In this document: piece after piece, positions 48,441-58,426 of the stretch
Numbering within the stretch: the first letter of the stretch is position 1
Layout of the letters: each line of letters starts with the position of its first letter
Source of the DNA: Ziziphus jujuba
Lineage: Eukaryota; Streptophyta; Magnoliopsida; Rosales; Rhamnaceae
NCBI RefSeq assembly: GCF_031755915.1
Contig: NC_083388.1
Coordinates: 18,316,001 to 18,380,000, forward strand
Direction: 5' to 3'
Length of the DNA stretch: 64,000 bases
Notes under the pieces: generated by a model
Database searches by the model: none
The model's input: the letters and a program-made list of their open reading frames with translations, nothing else
Told to the model about the DNA's origin: nothing
Made by a program: the position numbers and the translations under genes

Positions 48441-48677
48441 GGATGATAAATTATTCGGTAGGATGGGTCTACTATGTAAGTGGTAGACCCATCCTATCCC
48501 ATTATATGATGCTAGTTCATTAAATATGACATGTTATTTATATTCTTTTATAAATTGATATAATTAAATTTCAAATTCATAAGTTATTAATATATTTAGT
48601 TTCCTTTTAAAAAATAATTATATCATTTACTTTATTTAAAGTTTATTTTAAAAAATAACAAACTTAAAAAAAATTCA

Positions 48678-48714
<37 letters not shown>

Positions 48715-49428
48715 CTTAAAAATCATTATTATGCAAATATATTTTGAGCTTAATATAATAAATTGAGGGGAATATTTTTTTATTTTAATTTTTTTATTTT
48801 CGAAAATGAAAGAAATATATATTTTTATAGTCCTCTTTGTGTTGCTACTTATTGTTACTATTTTATTATAAGAAAAATAATATATATATATATATATATA
48901 TGAAAATTCTATGGTGAGGACGGTCCGCATGAAGATCGCAGTATTAGTGACGATTTTTCATAGTATTAACGACGGTTTTTTAGAAAATCGTCACAAATAC
49001 TATGAAAAACCGTCACAAATACTGTGGTCCGCATAAGGATTGTTCGCACCATAGACGGACTATATATATATATATGCCTACACGAACTTTCCAAAATGCT
49101 TATAACAATAGAGCAATAGTATATATAATATTTTTATGTACTTTAAAATAAATTAATAATGATAAGAAACAATATTTGTATTTTTTTTTTACATGTTTTT
49201 TGAGAAATAAAGCGAATAAGATAATTTTTTGTAAGGAAATAAAATATATTAATAAATTCATACTAAAGGAATTGATTTCTTCTAGATGAAATATTAAAGG
49301 AATTTAATTGGTTAACAAATAACTTACCAATTTAGAATTTAATTATATTATATTTTAAAAATAATATTAATGATGTGTTATATTTAATGAATTGATATAA
49401 TAATTGGATAATCTATAGTTGATGGGAC
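48441..49428. other. insertion specific to duplication copy A
   Basis: At this point copy B reads straight through (TTTGAAGGGACACACAGGG, about 60877). The extra block is AT-rich and contains (TA)n (48682-48708, 48884-48901) and MITE copy 3. No gene is seen. It may be more than one nested insertion, or a loss from copy B. Confidence 0.65.
48902..49062. mobile_element. TA-flanked foldback MITE, copy 3 (best preserved)
   Basis: The left terminus has TATGGTGAGGACGGTCCGCA, and the right terminus carries its inverted partner (GGTCCGCATAAGG ... CGCACCATAGACGGAC). The interior alternates GTGACGATTTTTCATAGTAT and CGTCACAAATACTATGAAAA, so the element can form a long hairpin. (TA)n lies on both sides. 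It sits inside the copy-A-specific insertion. Confidence 0.85.
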
Positions 49429-49725
49429 ACAAGGTATAGAAGTTATATGCTCATTAATTTTACGAGTCATCAACGCACCAAATGATGAAGTGCATTGAAT
49501 TGGTACTAATATTTTCCACTGACCCTAAAGGCCTATTGACAATTCCATTGTTTTTATACAGTTTTGGATGAAATATCAAACGATTTTGGTAGTTATCTGT
49601 CTTACAACTACATCAACAACCAAAAAAAGAAAAAACACTGTGATTAGCAGGTTAATAGTTGAAACTATCTTATCTTAAAGATTAGACCCATGTTTGATTT
49701 GTTACTTGTATTTTCAAACTACTTA

Positions 49726-50096
49726 GAGCATCTATAATGACTTTGTCTATTGTTATATATATATATATATATATTGTCACATCTAGATAGCTACTTAAAA
49801 CTTAAAAAAAAAAAAAAAAAGACACCATCAAGGTTATACTTTATAGGCTATTTTTAAAGAGTTTGTTAAACATTATAAAATTTCAAAAATAATTTTTTTT
49901 TAAAAAGTCAATTTAAAAAAAAATCTAATAAAATATTTAATTAACTAATAGTTAAAAATAATTTTTATACACATTATTATTGAAAAATAATTTTAAAATT
50001 AACTATGTATTTATACAGTTTAAATTTAAACAATATTAATTTTTATGTCAAATAAAAAACAATCCACATTCATCGTTAGAAATGCTTTTAAAGCTC
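49726..50096. mobile_element. probable MITE with GAGCATCTATAATGA terminus
   Basis: The left end GAGCATCTATAATGACTTTG is matched by an imperfect inverted right end (CATCGTTAGAAATGCTTTTAAAGCTC). Between them are (TA)n and poly-A. The element begins exactly where similarity between the two segmental copies ends. Confidence 0.5.
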
Positions 50097-51956
50097 GTTT
50101 AGTAGTTAAAAACAATTTTTATGAATCAATTTTGTAAAATAAAAATAATAAATTTGATTTTAGCTTTTTAAAACTTAAAAACATTTTTAGTAATATATTC
50201 AAAAATATTTTATAAAAATGAAAATTATAAAATTATGGTTAGCAAATTAAATATATAATATTTTTTTTTGAAAATGATAATTATTATTTATATTTGTGAT
50301 AAATATGGTATGTTTATATATAAAATAAATATTTTTATATTCAAAATAATAAATAGCATTTATATTCTTTTATATATTTGTTTTCAAAACCTTTCAGACT
50401 CTATTAAAATATCTTTTGACTTTGTCCAAATTTACCCATATTTTACAAAATGTTTTTAAGTTCGTTCAAATTTTAAATATCAAATAAAGTTATCAAACTC
50501 ATTTTTGTCATTTTTCGTTTGTAAAATGAAAATCATTTTGTCAAACTGACCCATAATTACTATAAACACAGGAACAAGTAAGCCCAACATCCAACAATCA
50601 CTCAAGCCCAAGGAATGCAGTCCTGTCACTTTTGAACGAGTCCACCAAATAAATACATCTTGAACATTCTAAAATAAACCACATAGGATAATTTTTCATT
50701 ATTCTTATTTATATAGCTGTAGATATTTATCTACTGTGTACAACTATCCAGCTGGCAAAATTCCACGAAGATTCCTTGTAATGGCCCTAGAGTTCAAAAT
50801 ATAACTATAAAAGAATGAGAGACAAGGAGGATATTTCTTCCTCTGTTTTTGCGGCTCAATCATATGATTTATCAATTTTATTCACTGGAAACTAGTCGAG
50901 TAGTATTTAAGTATTAGCATTCTCAAACTCAATTTGCATAATTTCGGCTCAAGCTCATTAAATTTTAAAATTATTTATTCAAACTTGGCTTATTTTGTTA
51001 ATAGGATTGCTCATAGGGTCTTTTCCGAATATTTGAAATGGTCCTGTTTAGGAAAGTTTTATCGAATTTTCTATCGAAAAATTCAGTAAAACTTTCTTGT
51101 AATTTGGATATAATATAACAGTATAGATAAAATAATATAAATATTGTTGATAGAATTCTCACAAGATCATCATCAAATATAATTTTGGAGTATTATATAT
51201 TAGAGTAATCCACAAGAACAGATATATAGAGTACAAATAAACAAATACAAAATATTGAAAGTGATCAATATAAAGTATACATTAGAATTTGGTGAAATAA
51301 ATAATATTTATTATCATTAGAGTTAAAAAAAAAGAAATATATATTAGTAGCGGAAAACTATACAAATAATGAAGATGCCTGGAAATAATGGATATAACCT
51401 GTCTACTAAGGTCCAGGAGAACAGTTTAAAGTATAAAAATGTAAGACAAATTCATTGAGTGAATAAAATAATAATATAAAAATGGTCATTTCATTTCAAA
51501 ACTTTTCACTCAAAGTCCCACCTTCACTTTTTTTGAAAAGTTTTCCTTTTTAAAATTATTTTACAAAACCTAACTTGTATCCCAAATCTATATTATAAAA
51601 TTAGCATTAATAATTGAAGAATTTTAAATATTAATAACTATTGAAACACAACTTTAATATTGGACAACAAACAAAATAATCATAATCATAGAAATGATAA
51701 TCAAAACGTAGTCAAACCACCAATATATGTATATCTGCCAAAAAATCATATGATATACCATACGATATATCTAGAGTTGCCAATTGATGTAAAGCTCCCA
51801 AAACACCACTAGAAAATAAAGAGAAACAAAGAAATCAACATCATTAGAGAATGACACAAAGCTCATCATCATTCCGAGAGAATGATGCATAATTCAATTA
51901 TCATTTTCTCATATCATGACAATTTGTCATCTTACAGTCACAATGGAGTAGCACAT
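50097..51956. other. AT-rich transposon-like region without genes
   Basis: A second weak foldback (about 50097-50550, left GTTTAGTAGTTAAAAACAAT, right CATTTTGTCAAACTGACCC) is followed by sequence without coding capacity. Around 51340-51430 (AGCGGAAAACTATACAAATA, then GTCCAGGAGAACAG) the text is reminiscent of non-coding parts of Ty3/gypsy LTRs, which would make the Helitron and SINE to the right insertions into an old LTR. That assignment is weak. Confidence 0.4.
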
Positions 51957-52149
51957 AACTTATCATTACTCTGTGAGTCCGGAAGCTTAGCGGAAGGAAA
52001 CCCTTTAGCCTCCATACCTGGGAGTCTGAGTTAAGGTTCAAGTCTTGGTAATGCCCGTTATCGCCTTGAATGGTTCCATGCCGCAATGCCACATGGCACA
52101 AGATTACGGCCTGATGCATATGATACTACCAGGAGGTATCTTTTTTTAA

Positions 52150-52183
<34 letters not shown>

Positions 52184-52196
52184 TATCATTACTCTG
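51957..52196 (+). mobile_element. tRNA-derived SINE with intact target-site duplication
   Basis: The body runs from 51974 to the end of a 27-base A tail at 52180. It is flanked by the direct repeat ACTTATCATTACTCTG (51958-51973 and 52181-52196; the A tail obscures one more possible base). A pol III A box (AGCTTAGCGGAAGG, about 51984-51997) and a B box (GGTTCAAGTCTTGG, about 52035-52048) are spaced as in tRNA-derived SINEs. No coding capacity. The perfect duplication suggests a fairly recent insertion. Confidence 0.88.
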
Positions 52197-52274
52197 AGAT
52201 AATGATCCACAACTCAATCATCATACGCTCATATTGTGACTACACATAAAATAACTAAGTTTGCTTGTGACTGA

Positions 52275-54000
52275 TCTATATAATATATAAAAGAAGAATC
52301 ATATGCGCCACGTGTTAGCACACAATTCTTCCAAATTCCCTCAAAAAACATATTTTTTTAATTTTATTTATTTATTTAATTTTATTATTTATTATTTATT
52401 AGTTATTATTCATTATCTTACCTTTTATGAATACAATTAAATATATATAAAATTAAATTATGATATAATTTAATTATATATATTAATAATTTTGAAATAT
52501 TTTTATTTTATTTATTATTATTCATCATTCATTATCTTATCTTTTATAAATATAACCAAATAAATATATAGTTAATTTTTAATAAAATATTTAATTTGAT
52601 ATTATTTACCAAATATATATTTTTGGGTTTGTGTAACCATAATTAAATATATAGATCCGTGCATGTACAACATATATATAATTAAAGATTTAGAGCATAT
52701 TCCTTTGCATGTACTATTATTTAATATTTAATTTTATTTTATTTACCAAATAAGTTAAACATATTTGGCTATAAATTAGTAAGTAAAACCTCCTGGTTTT
52801 TTAAATTTCGGTATTCAATATTTTGTTAGTTTTTATTTCTCTCATATTTTTGTTTTAGAATTTAAGTTTTTTTTTTTTTTTTATTCTTTAATCTCAAAAT
52901 TTTTTTTTTTTGGATGAATCCTAAACATTATCATGTTAATAATAAACATGTACGTGAGCCATGCTATAGATTTTGGAAGAAATTGATGATTCTGAATCAA
53001 GATATGATGTATAAACTCTTAAAAAAGAAGAATATGCTTCTAACGAAGAATATTTGCTTATTAATTCACCTTTGTCTATCAACTTTTTTAAGATGATGGA
53101 TAAGAAAAAGATAAAAATGAAAAGACGTAGGAGATTATTCAAACCGAGGACATGCAAGAAAAAACAATACGATCATCAAATCAAATATATTTATCATCAA
53201 TAAAACTTTTATTTTATTTGGAGAATATGTCCAAGCAGATCGATTTTTTCAACCACATCAATGCTAACAAAACATAGTGGACTTTCAAAGTTTGTGTCCT
53301 AAGATTTTGAAAGGTCCCATACTTTGATAACAAATTAGAAATTAGTAGCATTGAAATGGTGTTAATGGATGAGCATGTTTTTATTTTTATTTTCATTACA
53401 TGTTATTGATATTATTACTATTATGTGTTGATATTATACAATATAATATTATATATAATATCCATTCTTTATTATATAGATAATTATGTGTTTATGTGTC
53501 TAGCATTCATTACATGTTATTGTACTTATTATTATTATATAGATTATACAATATAATCTTATATATATAATAATATAATAATATTATGTATCCATTCTTT
53601 TGTTTAATCTTTGAAAATTTTAATAAACATTATAGGGTGGAATGATTCATGCTATAATAAAGCGTTCATTGGTTCGCCGTTTCAATCCACTGATTCATAA
53701 AGATCAATTGTATTTAATGCAAAATTTTATAGTTTGATTCAATAATATCAAATTTAAGACCACAAGATACAAATACAAACTGAAATTATGTCAAAGACTA
53801 ATATTGTTAACGCTTTGGATGAAAGTTTTCCAATGCAATCGTGTTTATATAATAAATAAAATAATTATTTGTATTAAAAATATTCTATATATGGTATAAA
53901 TAATTATAAATAGAAACAATAAGTTATAAAATATAATGAAAATAATTATTTTATCAAAAATATTTTAAAATATATATAAAAAGAAAGATCCCTTAAATTA

Positions 54001-54033
<33 letters not shown>

Positions 54034-55047
54034 TCAGATGATGGAAGAGATATAGAGGATGTTATTATCTCATTAAATTGAATTCTTTATCTAATCAAAT
54101 TAAACAAAAGGATTTAACATAAAAAAATTAATTATTTACGAAAAATCAAAAAATATATTTGAATTTTAAATTTAATACCGTAGATGGAAAATATTAGATA
54201 AATACATTTGAATTTGAATTAAATCATATAAATACATTTGGATTTGAATTTGAATTTTACAGATAAAAAAAAAATTAAATAGATAAATATTTTTTAATTG
54301 AATTTCATAAATAATTGATCTTATAAGGTAAAAATATATTTATAAGATAAATAATAATATTAATAATAATAATAATAATAATGATAAATAATTAAATTGT
54401 ATTATGAGTCTTTAATATATGAAAATTAATTATTTGCTAGGAACAAAAAAATATATTTGAATTAGAATTTGAATTTTATAGATGGAAAATATTATTTAAA
54501 TACATTTAAATTTAAATTCCATAGATGGAAAAATTAAATAGATAGAAAAAATTATATAGGTAATTTTTGAATTTTATAATTGAATATTATATATAGAAGT
54601 CAAATTTATAATTCTTATCAAACTTTTATAGTATAGATTGAAAAATAAAATAAAAATATACTTATTAGTAATAAAATTTTTAAATAATTTTTTTAAATAT
54701 AATTAATTAGTATAGATTATATTTAACATCATCTATTATGGTTACATCAAAGATGGAAAATCCATAGATGGAAAAAATTATATAGGTAATTTATATATGT
54801 AATTTTTGAATTTGAATTTTATAGTTGAATAGTACTATATATAGAAGTAAATTTATAATTCTTAACAAAATTTTATAGTATATATTGAAAAAAAAAATCT
54901 AAATATACTTATTAATAATAAAATTTTTTAAATAAATTTTCAAATATTATTAATTATTATATAATATATTTAACATAATCTATTATGATTATATATTTTG
55001 TGCATCGTACGGGGATGAATGCGAGTAATATTTAACAAAATAACTAG
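52275..55047 (+). mobile_element. non-autonomous Helitron-like element
   Basis: The 5' end is TCTATATAATATATAAAAGA, preceded by A. The 3' end is CTAG (55044-55047), followed by T, so the element sits between A and T with no target duplication, as Helitrons do. About 40 bases before the 3' end is TTTTGTGCATCGTACGGGG, a decayed form of the GC-rich Helitron hairpin (TTTT facing GGGG is what C-to-T decay of CCCC would give). The 5' region also has GCGCCACGTGTTAGCAC, common near plant Helitron starts. No Rep/helicase is present. Near the 3' end a segment of about 200 bp is duplicated (about 54557-54750 and 54797-55003). Confidence 0.75.
54557..55003. repeat. direct repeat of about 200 bp at the Helitron 3' end
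   Basis: Both units contain AAATTTATAATTCTTA, TATACTTATTA and ATATTTAACAT followed by ATCTATTATG. Only the second unit continues into the hairpin and CTAG terminus. Confidence 0.75.
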
Positions 55048-57170
55048 TACTATATAGTACACCCTTTAAAAATAACAGTATGATATTCATAACAACTCTT
55101 TTAAAATCATATTTTTGATTTTTCCTAAACAAATACAGTACTATAATTCAGAAATTAATATTCAAACTTGACTATTTATTTAAATATTTTAAATCATAAT
55201 TTCATACCAAAACATAAATACCAAAAGTGAAAAATATAATACCATAAATGATTTTAAAATACAAAACCATTATATATGCCTCAAAATATACAATTTTCGA
55301 TTTACTTCCTTAAAACCAATTATTTCTCAAAAGGACTAAAATATTAATTCAAATATCAAAATATGTAAATACCAAAGTTTTCAAGTTTACCATGAGCTCA
55401 TTAAAATTTAAAATTTGTTAAAGTTACATGAAATGATAATATATATGTATATATATACAAAGGCATATATTCATATATGTATACAATAAGCATTTGAATT
55501 AAACCATATATATATAAATATTCAAACCATTATATATTTTACTAATATGTCCAAAATCATTTAAAACATAAATCACTACATATATCGCTGACATCTGCTC
55601 TTACTTTTCCATAACCTTCAGTTTCAATATGAATGCCTATAATATACTAAAATATTATTTAGGCTGCAAAAATTAAAATCAAGATATTAGTGTATACCAA
55701 ATACCTTAAAATACTTTATGCAACTTTAAAATTATATAAATTGGATATTGGAAGTTCCAATTTTATAGCAAACCTTTAGGATTCGATACCCAAAAAATTT
55801 AGATTTTTCACCTGAAAATCAATTTTATGAAATTGAACATTTTCATGGATCTTATTGACATTTAATTACTTTAATAAAACTTCAATTTTGTCCAATTTGT
55901 CCAATTATGTCAAAAAATAATTCAATTTTATACGATATTAAACTTAGTGATCCAAAAATAGAAAAATTATCAAACGATGTCCAATATTTACAAATTTTTA
56001 TATCAACGGAAAGCCTATAAAATAAAGAATGCAATGGTTTACTCACATTGGTGCAAAAGTCTTACCGGTGGCCAAAAAATACATTGGAAAATTTGGCTAA
56101 ATTTGATGCTGATGAATCTCTCGAACCATGAAGAATTTTGACAAAAAAGGTTGGATTCGAGTTCAAAGGTTCCAAATTAAAGGGAAAAGGTGTGTGTGTG
56201 CGATTTAAATAGTCGAAAAATGGCCAAATCATTGGAATATTGGAAAAGACCACATGGGCTTCGCTTGCCCTATCTATTTGCGCCTAGCACATCTGGCAAT
56301 GATTTTTGGTATTTGAGTTTGTTGGAGCATGGGCTTTCCTTGAGGTTGATGCATGTAGTGAATCAACAGCTAGAAAGGGGTCAATAAGTGGAGACCTAGT
56401 TGGATGTTAAATGAGTTCTCGGATTGTCTAATGGGTTAGTGGGTTTGATGTTTTAGGACAAAAAATGGTACTTTCTGATTTGTTTTATGAAGACATGGTT
56501 GCTCATGTATATATATATATATATATATGGATCCTAGGTAATTAACAAATAAAAATTTAAGAACGATTTGGACACTGATAAAAATATTAATACTCAAAAT
56601 TTCTTAAAACTATAACTTTTTAACTATAAATCAGAATTAGACATGCTGCCAGTCAGTGAATTTGTCTTCAAAGAAAAGTTCAATTTGGTTAAACTCGATC
56701 AACTTAGTCAAACCGTTCAAAAATTTCAAATTCTAGGTTTTTCTTCGGATGGATCCTTAACAACTTATTCATGAAAACTCAAGCTTAGCTCGGCTCAAAT
56801 TGTTACATTGTGAAACTTTAAAAACATCAATATTTATTTTCTTAAAATAAAAATTAAAAATTAATAGTCAATAAATTTCAGTTATTATATTGATTTTATT
56901 ATATAATTAATTTAATTTTTAAGAGTTTAGAAGTTTAAAATATAAAAAAATATTGTTAATGTATTATAAATACTTAATATGCTTAAATTCATAATATAAA
57001 TTTTATATAAATATATATAAATAATAAATTAAGTTATACATGAGTTACTGGTTTCATTTCTTATTAAAGGTTGGCTTATTTTCTTTATGAGTCAAGTTTA
57101 AGTGAGTTAAAATTGAGCCAAGCTCTAACTGATCACGAGCTAATCGAGACAGCCCTACGCTATTCCATTG
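55048..57170. other. transposon-like region without genes
   Basis: Immediately right of the Helitron the sequence appears to resume the region left of it. No coding sequence is supported; short frames near 56100-56390 match nothing I know. There is (TA)n at 56509-56528. From about 56776 to 57133 imperfect inverted ends (AAGCTTAGCTCGGCTCAAAT and ATTGAGCCAAGCTCT) suggest another MITE. Confidence 0.45.
56776..57133. mobile_element. possible MITE with AAGCTTAGCTCGGCTCAAAT ends
   Basis: The left end is repeated inverted at the right end as ATTGAGCCAAGCTCTAACT, with an AT-rich interior. Boundaries and target duplication were not resolved. Confidence 0.4.
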
Positions 57171-57175
57171 TTTTA

Positions 57176-57500
57176 TGGTATTAGAGCTTTAACAAACGTC
57201 AATGGCCTCATCAGAAAGCTCTTTTTTCGCCAACAAAAACGAGCATCATGCCATGCCATCCTTAGGTAGCTTCAACTATACGTTGCCATTAAAATTGGAT
57301 AGGAGCAACTACATTTTATGGGGTCCCAAATTATTCTAGCCATCTGGGGTCATAACCTACAAGGTTATATTCTTGGCACAACTAAGTGCCCACCTAAGTT
57401 CATCGAAGATGGACATAAAGCTTCTTCAGTCAAAATACCAAATCCACACTATTATCATTTGGCAATAGCAAGACCAACTTCTCCTGAGTTGGCTTATTTT
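57176..57500 (+). pseudogene. copia gag 5' fragment with primer binding site
   Basis: TGGTATTAGAGC (57176-57187) is a tRNA-iMet primer binding site. A gag start at 57202 follows (MASSESSFFANKNEHHAMPS, then LPLKLDRSNYILWG). The frame then shifts, and the frame from 57318 reads GYILGTTKCPPKFIEDG, a typical RE1-like copia gag block. No LTR or pol is adjacent. The fragment is followed within about 10 bases by a long A run (57509-57537). Confidence 0.8.
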
Positions 57501-57508
57501 TAATTACC

Positions 57509-57539
<31 letters not shown>

Positions 57540-57639
57540 AAAAGAAAGGAAAAGAAAAGAAGAAAACATCTTCTTAACTGGAGGAGTCCTTGTATTAATA
57601 ATTGTTACAAATTTTGAATGGAATTTATAAATGGTAATT

Positions 57640-57917
57640 GGCACATTCTCCTCTGAATTTAATATGTTTTGATATTTTAGTATCTGAAATTTTTTTTTTT
57701 TTTTGGTACTTTGATCCTTAAAGCTGAATTTTGCTTGAAAATGATCATTATTAAAGTGCTAAAACATGATTAATTTAAGGACCATTTATGCAAGTAGAAT
57801 TCAATTTAAATACCATTTGTGCAAGCAAAGTTCGAATTGAGGGACTAAAATGCTAAAAATTTGAATTCAGCAACTAAAGTACCAAAATATGTTCAATTCA
57901 GAGGAAAAGGACGTCAG
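57640..57917. mobile_element. foldback MITE specific to copy B
   Basis: Copy A passes straight from GGAATTTATAAATA to AATATTTTTATCCC, whereas copy B has about 280 extra bases here. Their ends are inverted repeats: CATTCTCCTCTGAATTTAAT on the left, and ATTCAGAGGAAAAGGACGTC, its imperfect complement, on the right. Nearly the whole element is self-complementary. Confidence 0.8.
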
Positions 57918-58426
57918 TATTTTTGCCTCATACTATCGAAATTCATAAGGATTAACAAAGAGCCTGATAGTTTTTAGGTGTATGAATGTAGCAGAAAGAT
58001 GTGTATTTGCTTTAACTAAGTTTTGCAGCCTTTTATATGGTAAAAATATTTGCAGCCGCTAAAATTAAATTGTTGTCATCTTATGGATAAAATTAACATT
58101 TAAAGCAAAAGTCACTAGTTCCTGTTTCTATCGAGAACAGAACTTCCACTTTTCTTTGTTAGCCTTTCATTTCCCTAGTTCTTAAAAGAAGCATATTAAT
58201 GATAAATATGCACAAATATCCAATTTAAATTATAAATATTAATGATTATATACACATGATACAATGCATATCTTAAATTATAATAAACATTAAGCATTTA
58301 CACAGTATAGCGCTGTATTTCCCATTTCTTCTTAACGTGAAGCTATCTAATGGCAGAAACATGGTAGCTCTTTGCCATCAGTAAGCCTTCATTTATCCAA
58401 TTGAATATGTCAGCGGCTGTGAATGG

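Larger units (their letters stand above)
45189..49725. repeat. segmental duplication, copy A (GDSL locus)
   Basis: This block aligns in the same orientation with 57571-61168. The match includes sequence downstream of the gene (GGAGGAAGTCCTTGTAATAG against GGAGGAGTCCTTGTATTAAT), all three GDSL exons, both introns, and several hundred bases upstream (GACGTGACATAGATGTCAAG, CTTCTGATTTGGTGCAATAT, GAGTCATCAACGCACCA). Copy A has an extra block of about 985 bp (about 48441-49428), which includes MITE copy 3. Confidence 0.9.

Noticed and set aside
52035..52048. tRNA gene at the GGTTCAAGTCTTGG motif
   Set aside because: The surrounding sequence has an A box, poly-A tail and target duplication, and lacks a tRNA cloverleaf. 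It is a SINE.
52914..53157. Small open frames within the Helitron as captured gene pieces
   Set aside because: Low-complexity lysine- and leucine-rich text without recognisable homology. Capture cannot be claimed.
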